Positions 1 through 8,699 are shown, numbered from the stretch's first letter. The stretch: 64,000 bases of DNA from Seonamhaeicola sp. (GCF_028281565.1 NZ_JANQJQ010000021.1:248001-312000); one strand, 5' to 3'. Notes: generated by a model not told the origin, from the letters alone. A program made the numbers and translations.

Positions 1-656
1 TCAATAGAGCCGATAATATCAGTTGATGACTCTCCTTTCCCGTTTACAAGTGCATCATAAACCAACTTGATACGTTCCCAGCGCTTGTCTCTGTCCATAG
101 CGTAATAACGGCCTGAAATACTGGCAATTTCTGTGTTTGTATTTTCAATGTGATGCTGTAACTGCATTACAAAACCGGCACCGGATTTAGGATCAACATC
201 TCTCCCGTCAGTAAATCCGTGAACGTATGAGTTTTCAATACCAAAATCGTTAGCAGCATCAATTAAACCTAATAGATGATTAATATGGGAGTGAACACCA
301 CCGTCACTTAATAAACCTAAAAAATGAACATCTTTATTATTTTCTCTGGCATAGTTAAAAGCATCGACCAGTACTTTTTCGCTATTAAGTGTTTTATTCT
401 CAACTGCTAAATTAACTTTAACCAGATCCTGATAAACAATTCTACCGGCACCAAGGTTCATGTGCCCAACTTCACTGTTTCCCATTTGGCCTTCCGGTAG
501 CCCCACATGAAGTCCGTCTGTTCTTAAAGTAGCATAAGGGTATTTTGTGTAAAGCGAATCGATAAAAGGCGTATTGGCATGGTCTATTGCTGAGACTTTC
601 GGATCTGGAGAGTTACCCCAGCCGTCCAGTATCATTAAGATAACTTTTTTGTTCAT
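1..656 (-). CDS. gpmI: 2,3-bisphosphoglycerate-independent phosphoglycerate mutase, N-terminal part (runs off window)
   Basis: The frame is open from the ATG at 656 to the window edge (about 218 residues) and is absent from the ORF track because its stop lies outside. The N-terminus MNKKVILMILDGWGNSPD carries the metal-binding DGWG motif of the alkaline-phosphatase-like GpmI family. Further in, GNSEVGHMNLGAGR contains the catalytic Ser of the phosphoserine intermediate, and HGFTDGRDVDP is the substrate-binding stretch. The enzyme interconverts 3- and 2-phosphoglycerate in cytoplasmic glycolysis and needs Mn2+. A TATCTTTG -7 box sits about 25 bp upstream. The family identity is clear; the C-terminal half cannot be assessed here. 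Confidence 0.95.
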   Translation of the reverse strand, partial: MNKKVILMILDGWGNSPDPKVSAIDHANTPFIDSLYTKYPYATLRTDGLHVGLPEGQMGNSEVGHMNLGAGRIVYQDLVKVNLAVENKTLNSEKVLVDAFNYARENNKDVHFLGLLSDGGVHSHINHLLGLIDAANDFGIENSYVHGFTDGRDVDPKSGAGFVMQLQHHIENTNTEIASISGRYYAMDRDKRWERIKLVYDALVNGKGESSTDIIGSI

Positions 657-680
657 TTTTTGTTAAATTTTAAAACTAGA

Positions 681-688
681 CAAAGATA
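681..688 (-). promoter_or_regulatory. Bacteroidota -7 box upstream of gpmI
   Basis: TATCTTTG on the minus strand matches the TAnnTTTG -7 consensus of Bacteroidota primary sigma factors. It lies 25 bp before the gpmI start. Confidence 0.6.
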
Positions 689-907
689 CAGAAGTTTAAG
701 AAAACTAAGGGTATAAAAAACGCTGAAAAGCCCTAATTTTTAAGGCTTTTTCAGAAAGTTATTAAAGAAAACGTTTTCGTTAACAGTTTGTGAAAAAAAC
801 GTTAAAAATCTGTTATAAAAAAAAATCATTGTAACAATCTCGAAAAAAAATCGTCTCTTTAATATATCAAAAAGCGAATCATATAATCAAACTTAAAATC
901 TTTCATC

Positions 908-1312
908 ATGAAAAAAACAATCATTACCACTGCATTTGCATTGTGTGTTGCCGTTGTTTCGGTAAATGCAACATCAACTACTTCAACTATTGATAATAAT
1001 AGTACTTCTGAGTATTTCTTTAAAGTAAATTCATTTTGTGTATCCATCGCAAAAGGTGATTTTGATACTGTAAAGAAATTAATTGAGAGAGGCGCCGATG
1101 TTAATGAACGATCTAACGGAATGACTCCTGCCATGTATGCAGCGAAATTTAACAGAACTGAAATTTTAAAGCTTTTAATTGATAAAGGCGCGAATTTAAA
1201 ATTGAGATGTACCAGTAAAAATTATACTGCTGTTAAGTATGCTGAATTACATGGAGCAGATGAAGCTGCAGCTATTATTAAAGAAAATTTAAAGAAGAAA
1301 AAGAAGAAGTAA
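908..1312 (+). CDS. Small secreted ankyrin-repeat protein
   Basis: This 134-residue protein has a signal peptide (MKKTIITTAFALCVAVVSVNA, probable cleavage after NA). It then has about two and a half ankyrin repeats at residues ~45-125, recognisable by FDTVKKLIERGADVN, MTPAMYAAKFNRTEILKLLIDKGANL and YTAVKYAELHGADEAAAII. The tail is a run of lysines (KKKKKK). Ankyrin repeats mediate protein-protein contacts; no enzymatic residues are visible and the partner is unknown. The gene is monocistronic and ends at a strong bidirectional terminator. The 91-residue minus-strand ORF over its 5' half is a shadow. The signal peptide suggests a periplasmic protein. Confidence 0.85.
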   Translation: MKKTIITTAFALCVAVVSVNATSTTSTIDNNSTSEYFFKVNSFCVSIAKGDFDTVKKLIERGADVNERSNGMTPAMYAAKFNRTEILKLLIDKGANLKLRCTSKNYTAVKYAELHGADEAAAIIKENLKKKKKK

Positions 1313-1350
1313 TTATCATAATTTTAAGTAATTATTTTGAGTTAGTCAGT

Positions 1351-1380
1351 AAAAAAGCCTCGCAACGCGAGGCTTTTTTT
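1351..1380. terminator. Bidirectional intrinsic terminator
   Basis: A perfect stem, GCCTCGC-aac-GCGAGGC, is flanked by A6 and T7. It lies between the convergent ankyrin gene and M48 peptidase gene and overlaps the last bases of the latter. Confidence 0.9.
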
Positions 1381-2146
1381 ATTGGTTTTTATATTTTCTT
1401 ATAGCTTCTTTAATTTTTTCAATTCTATTATCCGGATCCGGATGCGTGCTCTGGAATTCGGGAACTCTATTGGGGCCGGCGGCAGCTTTTAAAATTTCCA
1501 TAACGTCAATCATTTCCTCAGGATTATAACCGGCATCAATCATAAATTTCACGCCCAGTTCATCACTTTCAAGTTCATCATCCCTACCGTTTGTCAATAG
1601 GGTTTGTTGCCCGATGCCGCTCACCAGACCACCCATATCCGCCCCGACAGATCCTGCAGTTACCAGGCCTTGCCAATATTCACTTTCGGCAATACGCTCG
1701 GCACTGTGCCTGCCCAGAACATGGCCTATTTCATGCCCTAAAACACCTGCCAGCTGATCTTCATTTTCTAGTTTTGAAAACAGAGCGTGTGTTATAAAAA
1801 TCTGACCTCCGGGAAGTGCAAATGCATTTATGGTCCTGGGATCCGCTAGCAAATGAAATTCATATCGGTAAGGCGTTTCTTTGGCAATACTGCTATTAAC
1901 CAGCTTATTTCCAACATTATCAACCAGAGTCTGGTATTGATTGTTAGGATGTAAACCCCCATGTTGTTGTGCCATTTGAGGGGCACTTTGTAAACCAATA
2001 GCAATTTCTTTATCAGGAGTCATAGAGATGGTTTGGGTCCTTCCGGTATACGGATTTACTTCCTGCTGACTGCATCTTTTAAGAATGAAAAAAATAGCGA
2101 TGGCAGCTCCGATTAATAACCTGACTTTAAGATTTCTTCCTCTCAT
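1379..2146 (-). CDS. M48 family metalloprotease, membrane-anchored
   Basis: This 255-residue zinc peptidase has the HEIGH motif at residues 138-142 and the third-ligand region ELESDELG near residue 191, as expected for M48 (BepA/YfgC/LoiP-like). The N-terminus has one hydrophobic segment (LLIGAAIAIFFIL) followed by KRCSQ. The Cys is not in a canonical lipobox, so I favour a membrane anchor over a lipoprotein. The catalytic domain would face the periplasm and act in envelope protein quality control. It is a single gene facing the ankyrin gene. The 68-residue plus-strand ORF inside it is a shadow. Confidence 0.9.
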   Translation of the reverse strand: MRGRNLKVRLLIGAAIAIFFILKRCSQQEVNPYTGRTQTISMTPDKEIAIGLQSAPQMAQQHGGLHPNNQYQTLVDNVGNKLVNSSIAKETPYRYEFHLLADPRTINAFALPGGQIFITHALFSKLENEDQLAGVLGHEIGHVLGRHSAERIAESEYWQGLVTAGSVGADMGGLVSGIGQQTLLTNGRDDELESDELGVKFMIDAGYNPEEMIDVMEILKAAAGPNRVPEFQSTHPDPDNRIEKIKEAIRKYKNQ

Positions 2147-2246
2147 GACGTGAAAATTAGAGTACTAAATTTACAAAATATAGTTATTGTTAATGTTAAA
2201 TCTCATTGAAAGTATTATTTAGACACTGATTCTGGTAAAAGTCACT

Positions 2247-2254
2247 TATTTTTG
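2247..2254 (+). promoter_or_regulatory. -7 box upstream of the GNAT gene
   Basis: TATTTTTG matches TAnnTTTG and lies 32 bp before the start codon. No clear TTG -33 element is visible. Confidence 0.45.
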
Positions 2255-2286
2255 TTAAGTCAGGTATTCATTAAACACCCCATTCT

Positions 2287-2712
2287 ATGGCTTATGTCTT
2301 TAAGATTTTAGAGAAAGAAAAAATAAATTCAGTAGTTCCTCTGGTTTATGAACTTAATGAAGGTAAAATTTCAGAAAACATTTTGAAACAACGTTTTTCC
2401 GAGATGATTACTCAAAACTATGAATGCGCTGTCATCTATGATGGTGATAAATTAATTGGAGTTAGCGGATTATGGTTTTGCACCAGGCATTATTCAGGTA
2501 GAAGCGTTGAACCGGATCACGTATATATTGATAAGGATTACAGGGGTAAAGGCTTGGGCAAGCAATTTTTTAATTGGATTTATAACTATGTAAAAGAAAA
2601 AGGTTATGAAGCAGTAGAGCTAAATACCTATGTGTCAAATGCGCCATCACACAAGTTTTATTTTAATGAAGATTTTAAGATTTTAGGCTATCACTTTTTA
2701 AAAAAGTTGTGA
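2287..2712 (+). CDS. GNAT family N-acetyltransferase
   Basis: This 141-residue single-domain GNAT has the acetyl-CoA pyrophosphate-binding loop (motif A) YRGKGLGKQF at residues ~95-104, preceded by the beta-strand DHVYID. The C-terminal YVSNAPSHKFYFNEDFKILGYHF is a typical motif B. It would transfer an acetyl group from acetyl-CoA to an amine. The substrate cannot be read from the sequence, and small GNATs of this type are often annotated only to family. It ends about 50 bp before tRNA-Gly and is probably monocistronic. Confidence 0.85.
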   Translation: MAYVFKILEKEKINSVVPLVYELNEGKISENILKQRFSEMITQNYECAVIYDGDKLIGVSGLWFCTRHYSGRSVEPDHVYIDKDYRGKGLGKQFFNWIYNYVKEKGYEAVELNTYVSNAPSHKFYFNEDFKILGYHFLKKL

Positions 2713-2743
2713 CATTTTCTTGCAAATGATTTGATAGATTGTC

Positions 2744-2751
2744 TATATTTG
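2744..2751 (+). promoter_or_regulatory. tRNA-Gly promoter (-7 box)
   Basis: TATATTTG matches TAnnTTTG, with a TTG at 2720-2722 giving a 21-bp spacing. It ends 11 bp before the tRNA. Confidence 0.65.
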
Positions 2752-2762
2752 CAATCGCAAAG

Positions 2763-2835
2763 GCGGGAGTAGCTCAGTTGGTAGAGCGTCAGCCTTCCAA
2801 GCTGAATGTCGCCGGTTCGAACCCGGTCTCCCGCT
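2763..2835 (+). tRNA. tRNA-Gly (anticodon TCC)
   Basis: A 73-nt cloverleaf. The acceptor stem GCGGGAG pairs with CTCCCGC, the D-arm contains AGCTCAGTTGGTAGAGC, and the anticodon stem TCAGC/GCTGA encloses loop CTTCCAA with anticodon TCC. The T-arm GCCGG-TTCGAAC-CCGGT is standard. The discriminator is U and CCA is not encoded. A terminator follows directly and there is no integrase next to it. Confidence 0.97.
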
Positions 2836-2839
2836 CAAC

Positions 2840-2871
2840 AGACTTCATCAAAAGGTGAGGTCTTTTTTTAT
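2840..2871 (+). terminator. Terminator of tRNA-Gly
   Basis: The stem GACTTCA / TGAGGTC (one G-T pair) has an 8-nt loop and is followed by T7, immediately after the tRNA. Confidence 0.75.
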
Positions 2872-2918
2872 GCATTTAGGTTTGTTAAAAATCTCATACC
2901 AAGGTGAGAAGTTTACCC

Positions 2919-2955
2919 CTGAGCTCAGCCGAAGTGTAGAAATGTTCTGGAAGAC
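2919..2955. repeat. Degenerate REP-like sequence
   Basis: CTGAGCTCAGCCGAAGTGTAG followed by TTCTGGAAGACAT resembles the better-preserved element at 25727-25760 (CTGAGCGCAGTCGAAGTG followed by CCAGAAGACAT). It is a member of the GCGCAGTCGA palindrome family of this window. Confidence 0.55.
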
Positions 2956-2964
2956 ATATCACTT

Positions 2965-3672
2965 TCATTTCAAACCATTTAATTCAGATTCGGGTGCTAC
3001 TTCATATGGTGGTTTGTTTACTTCAAAAATGCGGGCAGTTAGAGATCCTTTCAGAACAATGGAATCATTTTTCACATGCAACCAGCTACCTTCCCTTAAA
3101 CCAATTACGGGCTGGGTATTAAAATGATGAAACTCTTTTATTCTTGTTTCCCGGGTTTCCCCCATATGCGTGCTATTATCATCCGGGTCTAAATAGTGTG
3201 GGTTTATGTTGAACGGAACCAATTTTAAAGCTTCAAAGCTGGGCGGATAAACAATAGGCATATCATTGGTAGTTTTGATGGTTAATCCACAAATGTTGCT
3301 GCCGGCACTGGTGCCTAAATACGGGATGCCTTTATTTACAGTAGTCTGTAAGGCTTCAACCAATTTATTTTTATAGAGTTTATTGGTTAAAACAAATGTA
3401 TTGCCACCACCAACAAAAATGCCCTTGGCATTTTTTACGGCTTCAGCGGGATTCTCAAATCTATGAATGCCCTGTACACTCTTGTTAATTTTCCGAAAAC
3501 CTTTTTGTGCTATTTTAGTATAGTCATCATGTGATATACCACTAGGTCTTGCATATGGGATAAATAAAATTTCTTCTGTATCTTTAAAGAAAATAGCTAG
3601 TTCATCTAAAATATAGTCTAAATAACCACTTCCGTGAATGGTTGAGGTACTGGCAATAAGGATGTTTTTCAT
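2965..3672 (-). CDS. pepE: Dipeptidase E (peptidase family S51)
   Basis: This 235-residue protein has PepE/cyanophycinase-family motifs: FVGGGNTFVL (residues ~87-95) and the nucleophile elbow GTSAGSN with the catalytic Ser at about residue 122. The INPHYLDPDD segment supplies the conserved NPHY region. PepE cleaves N-terminal Asp-X dipeptides in the cytoplasm, and its length matches the family. The gene stands alone on the minus strand, downstream of tRNA-Gly in inverted orientation. The plus-strand ORF 2855-3127 overlaps its 3' end and is not considered real. Confidence 0.9.
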   Translation of the reverse strand: MKNILIASTSTIHGSGYLDYILDELAIFFKDTEEILFIPYARPSGISHDDYTKIAQKGFRKINKSVQGIHRFENPAEAVKNAKGIFVGGGNTFVLTNKLYKNKLVEALQTTVNKGIPYLGTSAGSNICGLTIKTTNDMPIVYPPSFEALKLVPFNINPHYLDPDDNSTHMGETRETRIKEFHHFNTQPVIGLREGSWLHVKNDSIVLKGSLTARIFEVNKPPYEVAPESELNGLK

Positions 3673-3836
3673 CTGTTTAGTTTAAAAAGCCGGCTGTTTT
3701 AATGAGAAATTGCCTAAATACTAAATCTCACTTGTTGAGTAAAATTAGTCAATTGTATGTTTTAACAAAAGTTTAGAACGGTTTTTCATTTTAATTAAGA
3801 TTAGAAAACCGAACTTTATATTTTAAACCAATCCAT

Positions 3837-4640
3837 ATGAAACAAATAGTTCTTTTTTTCGGGCTTTTATTTATAATGTTCCATACACAGGCTCAAACCA
3901 TTAACAGGGTTGAGGTAGATGGAATAATATATGCCGATGCCAATGATGTTGAAGGTGTAACAGTTTTTAATACGTCTTCGAACGTCGGAACTATTACTAA
4001 CAAAAAAGGGGAGTTTAAAATGGAAGTTGCCGTCAATGATATCATACAAATTTCGGCGCTTCAGTTTAAGGCCATTTCAATAGCGATTAGTGAAGACGTG
4101 GTTAATTCAAAAAAACTAAGAATCCATTTGGTTGAACAAATCAATAAACTCGATGCGGTCTTACTGTCATCAGGACTCTCAGGAAATATTGCTACGGATA
4201 TAGAGAACGTTAATTATTTAAAACCTATTCTTTTAGACATGGGTAGTATGAACGTTGATTTTGAGTATCATGATGATAAAAAGTTTGATACAAAAGCAGT
4301 TGAAGCAGACTTAAAATCAAGAACTAATAAAGGCGAATTGTACAACGGGTTCGACCTGAAGAAAATTTCTAATCTAATTTTTGGTTCAAAAGATAAAAAA
4401 TACAAAAAGCCTGAATATTTTAATGTTGAAAAACCAGTAGAACTGGTTGATGTTTATTCCCATGAATATATAAGTGAACTATTTGAAATTCCTTTAGATG
4501 ATGTAGATAGCTTTGTGGCTTATGTTGAAACTCAGGACCTGGACAGAGAACTTCTTAAAAGAGGAAATGAAATTAAATGCCTGCAGTTCTTATACGAAAA
4601 AAGCCAGCAGTTTTTAAAGAATGAGGATGCTAAAAAGTAG
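3837..4640 (+). CDS. Secreted protein with carboxypeptidase-regulatory-like domain (copy 1)
   Basis: This 267-residue protein has a signal peptide (cleavage near QAQ). Residues ~22-110 form a CarboxypepD_reg-like beta-sandwich, recognisable by VDGIIYADANDVEGVTVFNTSSN, TITNKKGEF and VNDIIQISALQF. The rest is a family-specific, charge-rich region. The domain is the same as that before TonB-dependent receptor plugs in Bacteroidota, but no barrel follows here. Its last 20 bp overlap the start of a paralogue, so the two are translationally coupled. A DUF6702 protein and an M1 peptidase follow, a common flavobacterial arrangement. The function is unknown and it is probably an envelope protein. Confidence 0.8.
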   Translation: MKQIVLFFGLLFIMFHTQAQTINRVEVDGIIYADANDVEGVTVFNTSSNVGTITNKKGEFKMEVAVNDIIQISALQFKAISIAISEDVVNSKKLRIHLVEQINKLDAVLLSSGLSGNIATDIENVNYLKPILLDMGSMNVDFEYHDDKKFDTKAVEADLKSRTNKGELYNGFDLKKISNLIFGSKDKKYKKPEYFNVEKPVELVDVYSHEYISELFEIPLDDVDSFVAYVETQDLDRELLKRGNEIKCLQFLYEKSQQFLKNEDAKK

Positions 4641-5400
4641 AGGCTTTCCAGTCTTATTTTTTCTGTTTTCTGTTAGTGTATCTTATTCGCAGTCCGTTGA
4701 AATTTTAGGGAAGGTTGTGAGTAAAACGGATGTTGAAAATATCCATGTCATCAATAAAACGGCTCAAACATTTACAATTACAAATAAAAAGGGCGAGTTT
4801 AAAATAACAGCAAAAGTTAACGATACCCTCCGGTTTTCATCTATTCAGCAAGGGATTAAAGATGTGATAGTTTCAAAAGGCGTTATTACGTCAAAAACCA
4901 TGTTGGTGCCTTTAGATGAACAGGTGAATCAGTTGGATGAAGTAGTGGTTGGAAAAATACTTACCGGAGATTTGTTCTCTGATATTGAAAATGCCGAAAC
5001 AGATGATCCTATCAATTTCTATGATGTTGGCATTCCGGGTTATACGGGTAAAATAGCGACACAAAGTGAAAGGCGCCTTAACGAAGCCATCACAGGAGGA
5101 GGCATAGTGCCTTTGAATCCTATTATAAATGCCATTACAGGCAGAACAAAAATGCTTAAAGAGCGTATTAAACTGGAAGAGCGTGCCAATTTGTTGCGCA
5201 AGATCAAATCGGATTTGCCTGATGATTTTTTTAGTAATTATCCGCTGGACGAAGATTTAAGAGCGGATTTTTTCTTTTTTTGTGAAGAAGATCCTGATTT
5301 CACTAATCGATGCAAAGGAAAATCCGATTTGGAGGTATTTCAATTTTTAAAAGAGAAACTCCAACAGTACAAGCAAAACCTACAATCTGCCAAAGATTGA
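4621..5400 (+). CDS. Secreted protein with carboxypeptidase-regulatory-like domain (copy 2)
   Basis: This 259-residue paralogue of the preceding gene shares the N-terminal layout: signal peptide ending YSQS, then VEILGKVVSKTDVENIHVINKTAQ, TNKKGEFKI and VNDTLRFSSIQ. It also shares the LDEQVNQLDEVVV strand. The C-terminal half differs and contains SERRLNEAITGGG and a helix-rich tail ending in EVFQFLKEKLQQ, which resembles the tail of copy 1. The start overlaps the upstream stop by 20 bp. It is a tandem duplication with divergence. The role is unknown; it may work with the M1 peptidase downstream. Confidence 0.8.
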   Translation: MRMLKSRGFPVLFFLFSVSVSYSQSVEILGKVVSKTDVENIHVINKTAQTFTITNKKGEFKITAKVNDTLRFSSIQQGIKDVIVSKGVITSKTMLVPLDEQVNQLDEVVVGKILTGDLFSDIENAETDDPINFYDVGIPGYTGKIATQSERRLNEAITGGGIVPLNPIINAITGRTKMLKERIKLEERANLLRKIKSDLPDDFFSNYPLDEDLRADFFFFCEEDPDFTNRCKGKSDLEVFQFLKEKLQQYKQNLQSAKD

Positions 5401-5703
5401 TCTTTTTGGAACACTTTTTGAAATTGTAGTTAAAAAAACTTCGAAGCTTAGCTTCTGGGTTACCATTAAAATTGTCATTTCCGTGAAATCAAAGATTCAT
5501 GAATACAATTATTTGAAAATAAGATCCATGAATAAAATGGGAATCTAGAATAAAGAATTTTTGATTTTAATAACGAATATTGAAAATAAAGACGTCGATT
5601 GGTTTACTTTTTAGGTAATTGGTTTCAAAAAATTCTTTATTTACATTAGCAAAAAAAAAAATTAAGGTGGCGTCCGATCATTGAAAAACCTTAAGAATAA
5701 CAG
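5401..5703. other. Intergenic stretch with a dispersed-repeat copy, no gene seen
   Basis: These 303 bp hold no convincing ORF. They contain a short imperfect hairpin (CTTCGAAGCTTAGCTTC) and, at 5484-5508, a dispersed repeat whose inverted copy lies at 42049-42075. No TAnnTTTG box is evident next to the downstream gene. Confidence 0.5.
5484..5508 (+). repeat. Dispersed intergenic repeat, copy a
   Basis: TGAAATCAAAGATTCATGAA plus five more bases matches the reverse complement of 42049-42073 with two mismatches over 25 bp. Confidence 0.6.
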
Positions 5704-6207
5704 ATGAAATTTTTAAAACCGCTTTTTTTCCTTGTAATAATACCGTTGTTTGCTTTTACGGGCATTCATAAATATTACATTAGCGTTACCCAAATTGAGT
5801 ATGTGCAAGACAAACAATCGGTTCAAATCATTACCAGGGTTTTTATTGACGATTTTGAAAATGTATTGAGAGCACGTTATGATGAATCTATAACTTTAGA
5901 TGAAAAGGAAGAAACTACATCCACCAATTTATATATTGAAAAGTATTTAGATACTAAGATTAAGGTAAAGATCAATGAACAGGAGGTGAGCTTGGTTTTT
6001 ATTGGTAAGGAGTATGATCTCGATGTTATGAAATGCTACCTTGAAATTGAAAATATTGAGAACATAAAATCGTTTGAAATAAGCAATAAGGTTTTATTTG
6101 ATATGTTTGAAGACCAGCAAAACATTATTAAAACTAAAATAAATTCCAGGCAAAAGAGCTTTATCCTGATCTCTCAAAACGATAAGGCGGTGTTAAATTT
6201 TAATTAA
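5704..6207 (+). CDS. DUF6702 family protein
   Basis: This 167-residue exported protein has a short signal segment (FLVIIPLFAFTGIHKYYIS). It keeps the family's conserved start HKYYISVTQIEY and the strand pattern VQIITRVFIDDFENVLRARY, followed by LYIEKYLDTKIKVKINEQ. In flavobacteria this family lies next to an M1-type peptidase and carboxypeptidase-regulatory proteins, exactly as here. Its biochemical role is unknown; a periplasmic or outer-membrane accessory of the peptidase is an inference from neighbourhood. It lies 113 bp before the M1 gene. Confidence 0.8.
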   Translation: MKFLKPLFFLVIIPLFAFTGIHKYYISVTQIEYVQDKQSVQIITRVFIDDFENVLRARYDESITLDEKEETTSTNLYIEKYLDTKIKVKINEQEVSLVFIGKEYDLDVMKCYLEIENIENIKSFEISNKVLFDMFEDQQNIIKTKINSRQKSFILISQNDKAVLNFN

Positions 6208-6319
6208 AAATAAGATAAACCTAACCTGAAATCCTTATTTTCGTTCAATTTTTAAAATAGGGGTAGGATTATTATTTCAATTAGTAACCTTTTTATTAGT
6301 TAAAACATAAAATTTGAAA

Positions 6320-8626
6320 ATGGAAAGACTTAAGTATTATTTATTGTCTGTGGTTTTTATTTCTGCAGCTGTTTTTGCCCAGGAACAAGAGACAGAAGAC
6401 GTTAAAACAGGGCATACAAACAATAACAAGTTTAAACAGTTGTATGATGAGTTTTCATCGCCTAATATGTACAGATCTGCTTCGGGAGCCCCCGGAAGCG
6501 CTTATTATCAACAACAGGCGGATTACAAAATGGATATTGTTTTAGATGATAAAAATGCAAGAATTTCCGGTTTCGAAACCATTACTTATACTAATAATTC
6601 ACCGGATCATTTAAAATATCTTTGGGTGCAGTTGGACCAAAATGTACGGGCCAAGGATTCCAAATCACCTCTAATTGAGGGCAGCGGTTTGGAGCCGGTA
6701 ATGAGACCGGGTGAATTTACAGCCAAGTATATGAAAGCACCGTTGGAAAGAGGTTTTAACATTCAAAAGGTAGCAGATGCTAACGGTAAGCCTTTACCGC
6801 ATATGATTAACAGAACTATGATGCGTGTGGAGTTGCCAAAGCCTTTAAAAACAGGTGAAAAGTTTTCGTTTTCAATTAAATGGTGGTATAACATCAATGA
6901 CCATGTTAATGAAGATGGCCGTTCCGGCTATGAGTATTTTCCAAAAGATGGCAATAGAGCTTATGTAATAGCCCAGTTTTATCCAAGGATGGCGGTTTAT
7001 AATGATGTTGAAGGATGGCAAAATTCCCAGTTTTGGGGACGCGATGAGTTTGCATTGCCGTTTGGGGATTATGAAGTGGATATTACCGTGCCGGCAGACC
7101 ATATTTTAGATGGTACCGGAAGGCTTATAAACAGAAAAGACGTTTTTTCAAAAACCATGATGAAACGGTATGAGGCAGCAAAAAAATCTTATAATAAACC
7201 TGTATTAATTGTTACTCAGGAGGAAGCTGAAGCAGCAGAGAAGGGGTTTTCCGAAAAAGCAAAAACATGGAAGTTACGAGCTGAAAATGTCCGTGATTTT
7301 GGTTTTGCCACCTCAAGAAAATTCATCTGGGATATGATGGCAGTTAAAATTGGCGGAAAAGATGTGATAGCCGTATCGTTATATCCGAAAGAAGGAAATC
7401 CGCTTTGGGAGGAATGGTCAACAAAAGCGGTTGCCAGTACCTTAGAATCATATTCAAGGATGACCTTTGATTATCCGTATCATAAAGCCATCTCCGTTCA
7501 TGCAAAACAACAAGGTATGGAATACCCTATGATTTGCTGGAATTATGGACGTCCGAAAGAGGATGGTACCTATAGTGACCGTGTAAAGTACGGTATGATG
7601 GGCGTTATCATTCATGAAGTAGGGCATAACTTTTTTCCAATGATCGTGAATAGTGATGAGCGCCAGTGGACCTGGATGGACGAAGGCCTTAATACATTTG
7701 TACAATATGTGGCGGAACAGGATTTTGGAGAAAAATATCCTGAGGCTTTATCTCCACAACATGATGCCTTTCCATCAGACAGGGGGCCTGCACATTTGAT
7801 TGTACCTTATATGGGAGGCAACCAGGATTTTATTGCACCTATTATGACCAAAGGCCTTAATACCTATCAGTTTGGTAATAATGCTTACGGAAAACCTGCT
7901 ACTGCACTCAATATTTTGCGTGAAACCGTTATGGGGCGGGACCTGTTCGATTATGCTTTTAAAGAATATTCAAGACGCTGGATGTTTAAACACCCAACCC
8001 CTGAAGATTTCTTCAGGACTATGGAAGATGCCTCTGCTTTTGACCTGGATTGGTTCTGGAGAGGTTGGTTCTACACTACAGATTGGGTAGATATCGGTAT
8101 AAAAGATGTAAAGAAATTCTACGTGTCTTCAACCCCTAACAGATTTGTTAAAGATATTATAGAAAAGCGAGGGATGAAGGTCGAGGATTTGCCGCCTTTA
8201 GTGTATATGGTTGAAGAGGGAAGCGAAGATTTCAAAGAGGAGATGAAAACGTCCACATTATTGGAGAATTCAACACCTCTTAAAGAATATGTTATGGATA
8301 ATTTCACTCCGGAAGAACAAAAAAATATCAAAGCTCCTAATTTTTTCTATAACATAACTTTTGAAAAACCCGGAGGTTTGGTGATGCCTATTATTGTTGA
8401 ATATACTTATGCCGACGGAACCAAGAAAACAGAAACATATCCGGCTCAGATTTGGAGAAAAAATGACAAGGAAGTCACAAAGGCCATAGCTTCGGATAAA
8501 GAAATTGTAAATATTACTTTAGATCCGAACTTGGAAACAGCCGATATTGATACCAATAATAATTCATGGCCTAAAGAAGTTCAACCAAGTGATTTTGATA
8601 AATTTAAGAATAAAGTAAAAGGTTAA
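6320..8626 (+). CDS. M1 family metallopeptidase (gluzincin), secreted
   Basis: This is a protein of about 768 residues. The ORF track starts at TTG 6314, but the ATG two codons later (MERLKYYLLSVVFISAAVFAQ) gives a standard signal peptide, so I use 6320. The zinc site is HEVGHNFFP (about residues 432-440), with the third ligand in WMDEGLNTF 18 residues further on. It lacks the canonical GAMEN exopeptidase loop; GMEYPMICW occupies that position, as in flavobacterial M1-like proteins. It probably degrades peptides in the periplasm or at the cell surface. It is the last gene of the DUF6702 cluster and is followed by a REP-like palindrome and a terminator. Confidence 0.9.
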   Translation: MERLKYYLLSVVFISAAVFAQEQETEDVKTGHTNNNKFKQLYDEFSSPNMYRSASGAPGSAYYQQQADYKMDIVLDDKNARISGFETITYTNNSPDHLKYLWVQLDQNVRAKDSKSPLIEGSGLEPVMRPGEFTAKYMKAPLERGFNIQKVADANGKPLPHMINRTMMRVELPKPLKTGEKFSFSIKWWYNINDHVNEDGRSGYEYFPKDGNRAYVIAQFYPRMAVYNDVEGWQNSQFWGRDEFALPFGDYEVDITVPADHILDGTGRLINRKDVFSKTMMKRYEAAKKSYNKPVLIVTQEEAEAAEKGFSEKAKTWKLRAENVRDFGFATSRKFIWDMMAVKIGGKDVIAVSLYPKEGNPLWEEWSTKAVASTLESYSRMTFDYPYHKAISVHAKQQGMEYPMICWNYGRPKEDGTYSDRVKYGMMGVIIHEVGHNFFPMIVNSDERQWTWMDEGLNTFVQYVAEQDFGEKYPEALSPQHDAFPSDRGPAHLIVPYMGGNQDFIAPIMTKGLNTYQFGNNAYGKPATALNILRETVMGRDLFDYAFKEYSRRWMFKHPTPEDFFRTMEDASAFDLDWFWRGWFYTTDWVDIGIKDVKKFYVSSTPNRFVKDIIEKRGMKVEDLPPLVYMVEEGSEDFKEEMKTSTLLENSTPLKEYVMDNFTPEEQKNIKAPNFFYNITFEKPGGLVMPIIVEYTYADGTKKTETYPAQIWRKNDKEVTKAIASDKEIVNITLDPNLETADIDTNNNSWPKEVQPSDFDKFKNKVKG

Positions 8627-8671
8627 TAAAGACTCCCCGATGTTTATATAGGGGTTTCAGATAGAATTGTC

Positions 8672-8691
8672 ATTCCCGCGACGGCGGGAAT
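8672..8691. repeat. REP-like palindrome (ATTCCCGC family)
   Basis: A perfect 8-bp stem ATTCCCGC-gacg-GCGGGAAT, preceded by TTGTC, lies directly after the M1 gene. The type is recurrent in flavobacterial intergenic DNA. Confidence 0.7.
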
Positions 8692-8699
8692 CTAAAATT

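Noticed and set aside
859-1134. 91-aa minus-strand ORF
   Set aside because: Antisense to the ankyrin protein, whose signal peptide and repeats are clear.
2763-2835. tRNA-Gly as an integration site
   Set aside because: No integrase, no duplicated 3' tRNA segment, and ordinary genes on both sides.
2855-3127. 90-aa plus-strand ORF after tRNA-Gly
   Set aside because: It starts in the tRNA terminator, crosses a REP-like element and overlaps the pepE 3' end; no domain.
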